A DNA stretch of 64,000 nt from Photobacterium salinisoli (GTDB lineage Bacteria > Pseudomonadota > Gammaproteobacteria > Enterobacterales > Vibrionaceae). Both the position numbers and the translations under genes were made by a program. Shown here one piece after another: positions 32,853-42,067 of the stretch (positions are counted from its first letter, which is position 1; every line of letters starts with the position of its first letter). The stretch lies in contig NZ_QZMS01000007.1 of the NCBI RefSeq assembly GCF_003614885.1, positions 2,046,001-2,110,000 of the forward strand, read 5' to 3'. A model generated the notes under the pieces. The model was not told the DNA's origin. It did no database searches and saw only the letters and a program-made list of their open reading frames with translations.

Positions 32853-33734
32853 TCAGGACAGTTTCATGGTTTTCATCATAGCCAGCAGCGCTCTGCCCGC
32901 CGGGCCCAAGGCATGCTGACTGCTCCATGCCAGATCTATCGGCTGTTTCCATGCCTGTGCCTCAAATGCCGGCTCCAGCTTGACGACATGCCCGGCCTGC
33001 ACTTTTTCCCTGACCATTTCAGCCGGCAAGACTGTCCAGCCGATACCCCGCTGAACCAGTTCCAATGCTGACAGAATATGCTCAGTTCGCCAGATAGCAT
33101 CAGACACCCGCCATTCTTCACTATCCTGGCCATAGCGGCCTGTCAGTAGGATCTGGCGATGCTCCCGAAGATCGTTCCAGTTCACTGAACGCTGAGCCGC
33201 CAGCGGATGCTTGCTGGCGGCCACGCACCAGAGATCAACCTGACCTAATCCATGCACAATGATATCCGGATGCAGAAAAGACAGCTGTACCATGAGAGCA
33301 AGCTGAGCACGGCCTTCTTTTAGCAACTTCAGGACATCACCGGTACCGACGGTAAGAATCTCAACTTCGACCAACGGAAACCGGACTTCAAATGGCTCGA
33401 GCACATCGGACAGGGCCGGCAGCATCGCCATCGATTCAACAACCAGAGTGAGTTTAGGTTCGATCCCCTGCTGAAAGCTGTCCGCAGCCACTTGCAGTTC
33501 TCCGCACTGTGCCAATACCCTGCGCGCTTTTAGCAGCAAGGCTTCGCCCGCTGGTGTCAGCCGCGGCTTTTTACCGCTGCGGTCAAACAAGATCAGATTA
33601 AAGTCCAGTTCCAGATTTGCAACCGCGGTACTGACAACAGACTGCGCCTTTCCCAGCTTGCGCGCTGCTGAAGAAAACGAACCGGTTTCTGCAGCGCACA
33701 CAAACGCTCTAAGTTGCTCCAGTGAAAACTGCAT
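32853..33734 (-). CDS. LysR-family transcriptional regulator (divergent from PACE efflux gene)
   Basis: This 293-residue LysR-type regulator starts at the ATG at 33734. The helix-turn-helix is in residues about 17-40 (SFSSAARKLGKAQSVVSTAVANLE), and the effector-binding domain follows. It is divergent from the PACE transporter gene with about 100 bases between them, the arrangement of AceR/AceI-type pairs. The likely target is the transporter gene and itself. The effector is unknown. Confidence 0.9.
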   Translation of the reverse strand: MQFSLEQLRAFVCAAETGSFSSAARKLGKAQSVVSTAVANLELDFNLILFDRSGKKPRLTPAGEALLLKARRVLAQCGELQVAADSFQQGIEPKLTLVVESMAMLPALSDVLEPFEVRFPLVEVEILTVGTGDVLKLLKEGRAQLALMVQLSFLHPDIIVHGLGQVDLWCVAASKHPLAAQRSVNWNDLREHRQILLTGRYGQDSEEWRVSDAIWRTEHILSALELVQRGIGWTVLPAEMVREKVQAGHVVKLEPAFEAQAWKQPIDLAWSSQHALGPAGRALLAMMKTMKLS

Positions 33735-33745
33735 ACCCAAGACCT

Positions 33746-33786
33746 ATCTATAAAACAGATAACAACTAACTTTTATCTATCGATAA
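33746..33786. promoter_or_regulatory. Candidate LysR operators between regulator and transporter
   Basis: ATC-N9-GAT (33746-33760), the classic LysR-type T-N11-A motif, lies 12 bases before the regulator start. A second palindrome, TTATC-TATC-GATAA, is at 33773-33786, about 50 bases before the transporter start. Spacing suits a tetramer spanning both sites. Confidence 0.5.
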
Positions 33787-33835
33787 TAGCATTAGGATAG
33801 CCCTCAGACCGATTCATTATTCAGAGGTTAGTAAA

Positions 33836-34261
33836 ATGCGTACACAAAGAGACAGAATTCGTCATGCCATTGGTTTTGAAGCCATTGCGCTGATTCTGAT
33901 CACCCTGGTGCTGAGCCAGCTGTTTGGATTTGATATGGCAAAAATTGGTGTTTTGGGCGTTATTTTTTCTGTCATTGCGACATTTTGGAACTACGCCTAT
34001 AACCTGCTGTTTGATCACGCCATGCTGAAATATAGCGGTCATCTGCATAAGCAGGCCCGTCACCGGATCATCCATGCTCTGGGCTTCGAGCTAAGTCTGC
34101 TGATGATCACCCTGCCGATGCTAGCGTGGTGGATGGGCATTGGTCTCTGGCAAGCCCTGATCATGGACTTGGGTCTGGTCGTGTTTTATCTGGTCTATGC
34201 CTATGCCTATAACTTGGCGTACGACAAAGTGTTTCCCTTACCTGAAACAACGCACGCTTAA
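33836..34261 (+). CDS. PACE family efflux transporter
   Basis: This 141-residue protein has four membrane segments arranged as two bacterial transmembrane pairs, RIRHAIGFEAIALIL (about 7-21) and RHRIIHALGFELSLLM (about 76-91). Each carries the R-x-x-H-x-x-x-F-E pattern of the Proteobacterial Antimicrobial Compound Efflux family (AceI). The Glu in GFEAIAL matches the proton-coupling residue of AceI. Known members export chlorhexidine or short-chain diamines; the substrate here is unknown. AGAGG precedes the ATG. Confidence 0.9.
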   Translation: MRTQRDRIRHAIGFEAIALILITLVLSQLFGFDMAKIGVLGVIFSVIATFWNYAYNLLFDHAMLKYSGHLHKQARHRIIHALGFELSLLMITLPMLAWWMGIGLWQALIMDLGLVVFYLVYAYAYNLAYDKVFPLPETTHA

Positions 34262-34270
34262 GTGCTACAG

Positions 34271-35599
34271 CTAAGTGTTCTGACCCAGATCCCGCGGCGG
34301 CGGGATCAGGTCATGTTTATTGAGCAGCCGGTACATAGTGGCGCGGGATACACCAAGCTCGCGTGCTGCTGCTGAAATTTGTCCCCGGTTATTCTCCAGC
34401 ACACTTAACAAGGCGCTGCGTTCTGACTCTTCCCGGATTTTTTTCAGGCTCTGCTTGTCATCGGCCTGCCTTGGCAGCTCAAGATGATCAGCCTCAATAT
34501 TCTTCTGCTCTGTCAGCAGCACTGCCCGTTTTATTCGCCCGACCAATTCCTGTACATTGCCTGGCCAGTTATAGGTGGCTATGGCCTGTCTGGCATTATC
34601 AGAAAATGCTTTCACTCCGCAGTTATACTGGCGGGCATACTTGAGTAACAATGCATCGGCCAGCATCAGTAAGTCATCTCCACGCTCGCGCAGTGGCGGG
34701 ACCGTCAGACTAAGGACATTCAACCGGTAGTAAAGCGCTTTGCTCAGCCGCCCTTCACTGACCAGAGTATCGAGCGGATAATGTGTCGCTGCGATTAGCC
34801 GGGGTTCAGCACTGACCTCAGAACCATTTTCCTTGGTAAAGCGCCCGTCCTGCAGCCAATGGACCAGTTCTTGCTGGCGATCCTGAGGTAAGGAGGTCAC
34901 TTCATTGAGAAACAGCACACCGTCTCTGGCCGCCTCAAAACAGCACTCAGACTCGCTCCCTTTCACCGCCCAGCTCCGGCCGATACTTGAACAATTCACG
35001 ACAACAAAACGCCCTTTCGCGCGGGTTGATGCCTGAAAAATGGCTTCCGCGACCATTTCCTTGCCTGTACCTATCTCCCCCTGAATCAAAACCGGCATAT
35101 CCGCCGCCGCCAGACGTTTCACATGCTGCAGCAGCTTTTTCATTACCGGTGTATTGCCCTGGAGTCCCTGCTGGCCGAAGTGACCGAGCTTTGGCCAGAC
35201 TTTTCGTTCCAGTGTCAGCATGCCGCGCTGGTGGCCTAAGGTTTTCAGCAACTGAGACTCAGGGATCGGCGAGGTGAAATAATCGATACAGAAACTGACG
35301 ATAAACTGGCAGACAGATTCAATGCCGAGCTGTTCGTCTCTGACCAGTGCCAGCCATCGCACCTGCTTGTGCCGGTTTACCAGACTGGCAATGGCCTGAA
35401 GACTAAAGTCATCATGGCTCAGATCAACCACCCCCAGGCAAGGGCCGGTTTCAAGTAATAAGGTTTCTGCTGCCCGCAGATCGTGACAATGATGACAAAT
35501 CCATCCGGCCTGCTTCAACGCAGCCAGCCAGGGGATAGTGTGTCCCCCAAGCAACACCAGTTCACCGTGCCAGATGTCCTTGCGCGCATCCATTCCCAT
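34271..35599 (-). CDS. vpsR: VpsR-type response-regulator-like transcription factor
   Basis: This is an ortholog-like VpsR, the c-di-GMP-responsive activator of biofilm polysaccharide genes in vibrios. The order is an N-terminal receiver-like domain (GPCLGVVDLSHDDFSLQAI, with the Asp position kept), an AAA+ domain with Walker A GEIGTGKEMVAEAI, and a C-terminal Fis-type helix-turn-helix (ISAAARELGVSRATMYRLLNKH). The sigma54-contact GAFTGA motif is absent and Walker B reads GVLFLNEV with Asn for Asp, the same departures seen in VpsR, which works with sigma70. The start is uncertain: ATG 35599 or 35593 aligns with VpsR, and a longer TTG start has no ribosome binding site. Confidence 0.88.
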   Translation of the reverse strand: MGMDARKDIWHGELVLLGGHTIPWLAALKQAGWICHHCHDLRAAETLLLETGPCLGVVDLSHDDFSLQAIASLVNRHKQVRWLALVRDEQLGIESVCQFIVSFCIDYFTSPIPESQLLKTLGHQRGMLTLERKVWPKLGHFGQQGLQGNTPVMKKLLQHVKRLAAADMPVLIQGEIGTGKEMVAEAIFQASTRAKGRFVVVNCSSIGRSWAVKGSESECCFEAARDGVLFLNEVTSLPQDRQQELVHWLQDGRFTKENGSEVSAEPRLIAATHYPLDTLVSEGRLSKALYYRLNVLSLTVPPLRERGDDLLMLADALLLKYARQYNCGVKAFSDNARQAIATYNWPGNVQELVGRIKRAVLLTEQKNIEADHLELPRQADDKQSLKKIREESERSALLSVLENNRGQISAAARELGVSRATMYRLLNKHDLIPPPRDLGQNT

Positions 35600-35713
35600 T
35601 CGCTCACCCATTTCACCGATAGCAGCACCATTCAGAGCCAGACTGCTACAGTGGTTCTGATCATAAAAATGCAAAACAGTATTCAACAAGTATAAGAGAC
35701 AGGATCGCCAGAT

Positions 35714-35754
35714 AACAAAAATATCACCTGTAATAACTAAAACAGGTGATATTT
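35714..35754 (-). terminator. Terminator after the lipoprotein gene
   Basis: A perfect 12-bp inverted repeat AAATATCACCTG (35719-35730) and CAGGTGATATTT (35743-35754) is followed on the minus strand by a U-run (UUUUU then GUU). It lies 40 bases after the lipoprotein stop. As DNA it could also act as an operator for vpsR. Confidence 0.65.
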
Positions 35755-35794
35755 CCAGAAGTGCATCAAGAGGATAAGGTTTAAAAAATGGAGA

Positions 35795-36202
35795 TTAGGA
35801 TTTTTTTTCCATACAGGCTTCGTTCGTCACAGGTTCACTGACAAAGCCGCCGGCGCCTGTGTACCAGAAGCGCACACCCAGTCCCATGGCGATAGCATCA
35901 CCAAAATTCTCACAGGCGACCTCCACCAGGGCAGGCTTCACTTTTGACGCATCCAACTGCCAGTTCCACCGTGTACTGCGTAACTGACGAATAATCGTTA
36001 ACAGCGAGCGCTCACTGTCAAAATGGAACTGACGCACTTCGCCGCGATCGCCTTCCGGCGGTAAATCATTAAACTTAGTGAATTCTTGTTTCCACTCTTC
36101 AGGCAACGAACCGACAAAGTCGGTCGGTGGCTGAGTCAGTGCCATAGCTGCACAACCACTGAGCACCAAAGCGCTAAAAGCAAGAAAGATCGTTTTTTTC
36201 AT
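35795..36202 (-). CDS. Predicted lipoprotein of unknown function
   Basis: This 135-residue product has a lipoprotein signal peptide (MKKTIFLAFSALVLSGCAAM) with lipobox LSGC. The mature region of about 117 residues has two further cysteines (VEVACENF and NEACME), probably a disulfide. I do not recognise the family. It lies between lysS and vpsR on the same strand, separated from both by hairpins, so it appears to be its own unit. Confidence 0.82.
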   Translation of the reverse strand: MKKTIFLAFSALVLSGCAAMALTQPPTDFVGSLPEEWKQEFTKFNDLPPEGDRGEVRQFHFDSERSLLTIIRQLRSTRWNWQLDASKVKPALVEVACENFGDAIAMGLGVRFWYTGAGGFVSEPVTNEACMEKKS

Positions 36203-36362
36203 TTATCAGCCTAACGTTGTTCACATCACCACAAAGCCTGAATTATGACACTTTACTCATAAACTCATCTATACCGGATAACAAAAAATGTTAAACATCG
36301 CTGAAATACATTTTACCTTTCAGCACGCTCGGCACATTGGCGATGTCTTTTGGCCCGGAGGG

Positions 36363-36394
36363 CATAAAAAAGCCACTTCGACTGAAGTGGCTTA
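36363..36394 (-). terminator. prfB-lysS terminator
   Basis: The stem AAGCCACTTC / GAAGTGGCTT is followed on the minus strand by six U residues, 24 bases after the lysS stop. Confidence 0.9.
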
Positions 36395-36417
36395 AAGAGA
36401 TTCATCGTCTCAGCGTA

Positions 36418-37920
36418 TTAGTTCTGCGGACGCATTGCCGGGAACAGAATAACGTCACGAATGGTATGACTGTTGGTAAACAGCATCACCAGACGATCGA
36501 TACCAATACCCTGGCCCGCGGTTGGTGGCAGACCGTGTTCCAGCGCGGTAATGTAGTCTGCGTCATAGAACATGGCTTCGTCATCACCGGCATCTTTGGC
36601 ATCCACCTGGGCTTTGAAACGCTGGTCCTGATCTTCTGCATCGTTCAGCTCTGAGAAGCCGTTGGCCACTTCACGACCACCGATGAAGAACTCAAAACGG
36701 TCGGTGATGAACGGATTGTCATCATTACGACGCGCCAGCGGTGAAATGTCAGCCGGGTATTCGGTGATGAAGGTTGGCTGCAGCAGTTTAGGCTCGGCCG
36801 TTTCACCAAAGATTTCTTCCAGCAACTGACCGCAGGTCCAGAAAGGTTCAACCTGGATGTGCAGCGATTTCGCGATACCTACCATCAGATCACGATCCTG
36901 TACTTGCTCGTACGTCAGGGTCTGAATAGTGTCATGATCCGGGTTGTATTGCTTAATCGCTTCCAGCATGCTCAGACGCGGATAAGGACCTTTAAATTCA
37001 ATCACTTCATCGCCATAAGGCAGACCGGTGGTCCCACACAGATCCTGTGCAATAGAGCTCAGCATGTCTTCGGTCAGGTCCATCAGATCACGGTAATCCG
37101 CATACGCCATATAGAATTCCATCATAGTGAATTCTGGGTTGTGGCGCGGCGACAGACCTTCGTTACGGAAGTTACGGTTGATTTCAAATACACGCTCAAA
37201 GCCACCAACCACCAGACGCTTGAGATACAGCTCAGGAGCAACACGCAGGTACATATCAATGTCGAGCGCGTTGTGATGCGTGATAAACGGACGCGCCGTC
37301 GCGCCGCCAGGAATCACATGCATCATAGGCGTTTCCACTTCCATGAAACCTTTGGTCGTCATGAACTGGCGAATCGCATTCACCACTTTGGAACGCATCA
37401 GCATAGTATTGCGTGAATCTTCGTTCACGATCAGATCCACATAACGCTGGCGGTAACGCTGTTCCTGGTCAGTCAGACCATGGAATTTTTCAGGCAACGG
37501 ACGCAACGCTTTGGTCAGCAACTGGTACTCGTCAAAGTTTACATACAGATCACCCTTGCCGGACTTATGCAACGCCCCTTTCACACCAATGATGTCGCCG
37601 ATGTCCAGACCTGAATATTTTTCTTTCAGCTCTTTCTGCACCTCTTTGGACGCATAAGCCTGAATACGGCCGGAAACATCCTGGATTGCCAGGAATGGAC
37701 CGCGTTTGGCCATAATACGGCCGGCAATCGCCACAATGTTGTTGGCTTCTTCCAGCTCTTCTTTGGTTTTATCACCAAAGCTGGCCTGCAGATCAGCCGC
37801 CAGGCTATCGCGGCGGAAATCGTTCGGGTGACCGTTTGCTTTGCAATCCTGACGAATGTGTTCCAGTTTCGCGCGGCGCTCTGCAATCAGTTTGTTTTCG
37901 TCTTGTACTTGTTCAGTCAT
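36418..37920 (-). CDS. lysS: Lysyl-tRNA synthetase (class II)
   Basis: LysS charges tRNA-Lys. The 500-residue protein has an N-terminal OB-fold anticodon-binding domain (about 60-150, with ISGRI-like [12 protein letters not shown]). The class II core follows: motif 1 around residue 185-215 ([18 protein letters not shown]), motif 2 ([26 protein letters not shown]) and motif 3 near the C terminus ([13 protein letters not shown]). It starts 30 bases after prfB, the conserved prfB-lysS operon. Confidence 0.98.
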   Translation of the reverse strand: MTEQVQDENKLIAERRAKLEHIRQDCKANGHPNDFRRDSLAADLQASFGDKTKEELEEANNIVAIAGRIMAKRGPFLAIQDVSGRIQAYASKEVQKELKEKYSGLDIGDIIGVKGALHKSGKGDLYVNFDEYQLLTKALRPLPEKFHGLTDQEQRYRQRYVDLIVNEDSRNTMLMRSKVVNAIRQFMTTKGFMEVETPMMHVIPGGATARPFITHHNALDIDMYLRVAPELYLKRLVVGGFERVFEINRNFRNEGLSPRHNPEFTMMEFYMAYADYRDLMDLTEDMLSSIAQDLCGTTGLPYGDEVIEFKGPYPRLSMLEAIKQYNPDHDTIQTLTYEQVQDRDLMVGIAKSLHIQVEPFWTCGQLLEEIFGETAEPKLLQPTFITEYPADISPLARRNDDNPFITDRFEFFIGGREVANGFSELNDAEDQDQRFKAQVDAKDAGDDEAMFYDADYITALEHGLPPTAGQGIGIDRLVMLFTNSHTIRDVILFPAMRPQN

Positions 37921-37950
37921 GGTTAACCTTAACTACAGTTCGGGCCGGTA

Positions 37951-39049
37951 TTAAAGACCGGATTTCAGACTAGCTTCAATGAAGCGGTCCAGGTCTCCGT
38001 CCAGCACCGCCTGGGTATTGCGGTTCTCGACACCGGTACGCAGATCTTTGATTCGGGAATCATCCAGCACATAAGAGCGGATTTGACTGCCCCAGCCAAT
38101 ATCAGACTTCGCATCTTCATTCGCCTGTTTCTCGGCGTTCTGCTTTTGCATTTCCAGTTCAAACAGCTTAGCTTTCAGCTGTTTCATTGCCTGATCTTTG
38201 TTCTTGTGCTGAGAGCGGTCATTCTGACACTGCACCACAGTGTTGGTCGGTACGTGGGTAATACGTACCGCCGATTCGGTGGTGTTGACGTGCTGACCAC
38301 CCGCGCCCGAGGCACGGTAAACATCAATCCGCAAATCTGACGGATTAATATCGATCGCAATATTGTCATCCACTTCCGGATACACGAAAGCCGAAGCAAA
38401 AGACGTATGACGACGGCCGCCTGAATCGAATGGCGATTTACGCACCAGACGGTGAACGCCGGTTTCAGTGCGCAGCCAGCCATAAGCGTATTCACCGCTG
38501 ATTTTTACCGTGGCAGATTTCAGCCCGGCCACATCACCTTCAGAGACTTCTATCACTTCTGTTTTGAAGCCCTTGGCCTCTGCCCAGCGCAGGTACATAC
38601 GCAGCATCATAGATGTCCAGTCCTGGGCTTCTGTACCACCAGAACCGGCCTGCAGATCGACATAGCAATCGGCACTATCGTGATCACCGGCAAACATACG
38701 ACGGAATTCAAGCTGTTCCAGCTTGTTAACCAGCTCGTCCAGTTCAGGACCAATCTCGTCAAAGGTTTCCTGATCGTTTTCCTCGATCGCCAGTTCAAGC
38801 AGACCTTCGACGTCTTCGACGCCCTGGTCAAGCTGGTCGATGGTTTCCACTACAGCTTCCAGCGCTGCACGCTCTTTGCCTAATGCCTGAGCACGCTCTG
38901 GCTCATTCCAGACATCAGGTTGCTCTAATTCTGCGTTGACTTCTTCAAGACGCTCTTTTTTAGCATCGTAGTCAAAGGTACCCCCTAAGGATGTCGGTCC
39001 GTGCAGACACATCCTCAAGACGGTTTTTAATAGGATTAACTTCGAACAT
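37951..39049 (-). CDS. prfB: Peptide chain release factor 2 (programmed +1 frameshift)
   Basis: RF2 reads UAA and UGA. The gene starts at the ATG at 39049 with [19 protein letters not shown], reads 25 codons to an in-frame UGA (38974-38972), then continues in the +1 frame from GAC, giving 365 residues as in E. coli. The downstream part carries the SPF stop-codon-recognition tripeptide ([12 protein letters not shown]) and the GGQ hydrolysis motif (GAGGQHVN). The residue before SGAGGQ is Ala, not the Thr peculiar to E. coli K-12. It is followed by lysS. Confidence 0.97.
38968..38987 (-). other. Programmed +1 frameshift site of prfB
   Basis: The mRNA reads AGG-GGG-UAC-CUU-UGA-C: an internal Shine-Dalgarno (AGGGGG), the slippery CUU codon and a UGA in the poor C context. 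This is the same layout as the E. coli RF2 autoregulatory site. Low RF2 favours slippage and more RF2. Confidence 0.93.
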
Positions 39050-39225
39050 TGCCACTCTTCTTAGCCTTTTCGCCGAAACGGACATAACCGGAGGATTCTA
39101 GCGAATTGCGGCAGGAATAAACAGAGGATCACAAAACTTATCCAACATTTAGGCTGTGATATTGACAGTCAGAATTTTTGGATAAAGGAAAAACGGTGAA
39201 GCCGGCGGCGTCACCGATAAACAGA

Positions 39226-40953
39226 TTATACCGCTTCGAGGTACTCAACCATCAGCTGAACGCTACGATTGCCTCGAAACTCATTGATATCCAGACGATA
39301 AACCAGGTTTACCTGTTGTACTGAGGCATCCGGCCAGCGCCGGACATCAATATTAAACGCAATGGCATCTATCATGCTGCCGCCATCGATCGGCTCCAGC
39401 ATCATTTTCAGGTGCTTGCTACCGACCAGACGCTGCTGCAGCAAACGGAAACGGCCGTCAAAGCTCGGTTCCGGGAACTGCTGTCCCCAGGGACCGCCAC
39501 CGCGTATCAGCTCAGCCGTCTCCATCGTCATCTCCTGCGCCGCAAGCTCACCGTCGGTCAGCAAGATACCGCGCAGGGCAGACTCATCCAGCTCATCCCG
39601 CACAGCCTGATCGAAAGCTTTGCTGAATGCCTCAAACTGATCGGCGGCGAGCGTCAGCCCGGCAGCCATGGCGTGTCCGCCAAATTTAAGGATCATGCCC
39701 GGGTTGCGGGTATCGATCAGATCCAGCACATCACGCATGTGCAGACCGGGAATGGAGCGACAGGATCCTTTGATTTCTCCCTCGCCCGCCGCCGCAAAAG
39801 CAATCACAGGGCGGTGATACAGCTCTTTGATCCGCGATGCAAGAATGCCGATAACCCCCTGATGCCAGTCGGCCTGATACAGCGCCAGTCCGTAGGGCAT
39901 GTCTTTTTTGCTGAATTTCAAACGCTCGCAAATCGCCAGCGCCTCTTCTTTCATGCCCTGTTCGATTTCTTTTCGCGTCTGGTTAAGGCCGTCTAACTCT
40001 ACCGCCATGCGCCGTGCCGACTGAATGTCCTCGCACAACAGCAGCTCAACCCCAAAAGACATATCATCAAGACGGCCCGCTGCATTGATACGCGGGCCCA
40101 GCGCGAAACCCAGATCGCTGGCTACCAGCCGGGACGGATCGCGATTTGCCACCTCAATCAGCGCCTGAATGCCCGGCCGGCACTGTCCGGCGCGAATGCG
40201 CTGCAGACCCTGATGCACCAGAATCCGGTTATTGCCATCCAGCGCGACCACGTCAGCCACTGTGCCCAGAGCCACCAAATCAAGTAAGCCGGCCAAGTTG
40301 GGTTCAGGGATCCCCTGCTCAACAAACCAGTTTTGCTGGCGCAGCGCCGCCCGCAATGCCAGCATCAGATAGAAGGCCACCCCAACCCCGCACAGCGCTT
40401 TGGAGGGAAAATCACAGCTGTGCAGATTCGGATTGACGATAGCATCGGCGGCAGGCAGGACATCTCCCGGCAAATGGTGATCGGTCACCAGCACCCGGAT
40501 ACCTTTCTCTTTTGCAGCGGCAACCCCGGCCACTGACGACACACCGTTATCCACCGTCATAATGATTTCCGCGCCACGGGCAGCGGCCTGCTCAGCCACA
40601 TCCGGGCTCAGACCATAGCCATCATCAAACCGGTTCGGCACCAGATAATCGACATTGCGGCAACCTAACTGCCGCAGCGCCAGGACGGAAAGTGCTGAGC
40701 TGGTGGCACCATCGGCATCGAAATCGCCCACCACAATAATACGCTTGTGTTCACGCAGTGCATCAATCAGCAGAGTGACGGCCGTATCAATACCATTCAA
40801 TTTGTCATAACTGTGCAGCCCCTTGGCGCCTCGTTCCAGATCTGTGTCGGTACGGAGCCCACGGCTGGCATAAATACGTTTCAGCAAAGGGGGGATTTCA
40901 GAGGAAAAGCCTGAGGTATCCGCTTCAGGGCGACGCTTGATTTCGATTTTCAT
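39226..40953 (-). CDS. recJ: Single-stranded-DNA-specific exonuclease RecJ
   Basis: RecJ is the 5'-3' single-strand exonuclease of recombination and mismatch repair. The 575-residue protein shows the DHH-phosphoesterase motifs VVGDFDADGATSSAL (about 75-90), TVDNGVSS and VTDHHLPGD (DHH, about 160). The DHHA1 motif GGHAMAAGL is at about 403, with a C-terminal OB-like domain. Length and order fit. It lies between dsbC and prfB, as in E. coli. Confidence 0.97.
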   Translation of the reverse strand: MKIEIKRRPEADTSGFSSEIPPLLKRIYASRGLRTDTDLERGAKGLHSYDKLNGIDTAVTLLIDALREHKRIIVVGDFDADGATSSALSVLALRQLGCRNVDYLVPNRFDDGYGLSPDVAEQAAARGAEIIMTVDNGVSSVAGVAAAKEKGIRVLVTDHHLPGDVLPAADAIVNPNLHSCDFPSKALCGVGVAFYLMLALRAALRQQNWFVEQGIPEPNLAGLLDLVALGTVADVVALDGNNRILVHQGLQRIRAGQCRPGIQALIEVANRDPSRLVASDLGFALGPRINAAGRLDDMSFGVELLLCEDIQSARRMAVELDGLNQTRKEIEQGMKEEALAICERLKFSKKDMPYGLALYQADWHQGVIGILASRIKELYHRPVIAFAAAGEGEIKGSCRSIPGLHMRDVLDLIDTRNPGMILKFGGHAMAAGLTLAADQFEAFSKAFDQAVRDELDESALRGILLTDGELAAQEMTMETAELIRGGGPWGQQFPEPSFDGRFRLLQQRLVGSKHLKMMLEPIDGGSMIDAIAFNIDVRRWPDASVQQVNLVYRLDINEFRGNRSVQLMVEYLEAV

Positions 40954-41093
40954 TAGACAACTTAATGGCGATTGGCAGATGGGTAAAAATGAGAGGGTGT
41001 TATATCAAAAAACCCTGCTGGCGGGTACCCGTGCGGGCCTATCCAGCACCGGTCTCACAAGTCAAGGCACTGAAAAGGCTCATCCGGATGCTA

Positions 41094-41126
41094 AAAACAC
41101 AACAGCCCGCAAGCATGGCGGGCTGT
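41094..41126 (-). terminator. dsbC-side terminator
   Basis: The stem ACAGCCCGC / GCGGGCTGT is followed on the minus strand by UGUGUUUUU. It lies between dsbC and recJ. The U-run is interrupted, so read-through into recJ is likely. Confidence 0.6.
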
Positions 41127-41145
41127 TTGTCAGCAGAGGCAATAC

Positions 41146-41868
41146 TTAACTGCGGCTGTTCAGAAATTGCAGCAGTCGGCTGGCCGGTTGATAGCCTGGC
41201 AGCATAGTCCCGTCTTCCAGCACCAGCGCAGGCGTACCTGTCACGCCCATCGCCACACCCAGCTGGTAATGCTTCATCACCAGCGAGTCATTATGCGGGC
41301 TTTGCTCAATATTCAATTTGCCCTTTTTGGCGTCATCCATGGCCTGTGCACGGTCTTTCGATGCCCAGATAGCACTCATTTCACCGAAATTCTGTGAGCG
41401 TTCGCCACCGCGCGGGAAAGCCAGATAACGGATCGTGATACCGGCATCGTTATACGCCTGCATTTCACTGTGCAGTTTGCGGCAGTAACCACAACTGGTA
41501 TCAGTGAAAACCGTCACCACGTATTTCTCCTCTTTGGCCGGGTAGACGATCATTTCGCCTTCCATGCCTTTGAGTTTGTCTTTGTTGATTGAGGCCATTT
41601 TCTGCTCGGTCAGATTGACAGGCTCACCGTCCACCGACTGATACAGATGACCGGCAACAAAATACTGACCGTCATCGGACATATAAATAATACCGCGCTC
41701 GGTCACTACCTCGTTCATTCCCTTGAGCGGTGATGGCGTCACTGATGCTGCAGTCAGGCCCAGCGGATTCAACGTGGCTTCAATGGCACGGACATCCGGC
41801 TCTGCACTGGCAGAAAAAGCCGTGAGCGCAGCCAGTGCAACAAGCAGGGGACGGCGGGAAAATGGCAT
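41146..41868 (-). CDS. dsbC: Periplasmic thiol:disulfide isomerase DsbC
   Basis: DsbC reshuffles wrong disulfides in the periplasm. The 240-residue precursor has a signal peptide (about residues 1-22, ending AFSASA), a dimerisation domain, and a thioredoxin fold. The active site is CGYC in FTDTSCGYCRKLH (about 115-127) and the cis-Pro is in VTGTPALV. The second structural disulfide of E. coli DsbC is absent: the only cysteines are those of CGYC. It sits in the xerD-dsbC-recJ order. Confidence 0.95.
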   Translation of the reverse strand: MPFSRRPLLVALAALTAFSASAEPDVRAIEATLNPLGLTAASVTPSPLKGMNEVVTERGIIYMSDDGQYFVAGHLYQSVDGEPVNLTEQKMASINKDKLKGMEGEMIVYPAKEEKYVVTVFTDTSCGYCRKLHSEMQAYNDAGITIRYLAFPRGGERSQNFGEMSAIWASKDRAQAMDDAKKGKLNIEQSPHNDSLVMKHYQLGVAMGVTGTPALVLEDGTMLPGYQPASRLLQFLNSRS

Positions 41869-42067
41869 GAAAACATCCTTAACAAATCGTTGGCAATTCA
41901 GGGGTAGTCCCTGTGAATACTATACAGACCCTTTGAGTATGGCCATCTTTCAAAGTTCAATCTCAAAAGGCAAGTGATTTCATAATCCGGTGACTCTGCA
42001 GGGTTATGATTGGGATCTCTGCCCCAATAAGCTCAGGCCGAAGTGTAACAAAAGAGCACGGCCGCTT

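Noticed and set aside
36859-37416. 185-codon plus-strand frame over lysS
   Set aside because: Antisense shadow of lysS with no ribosome binding site.
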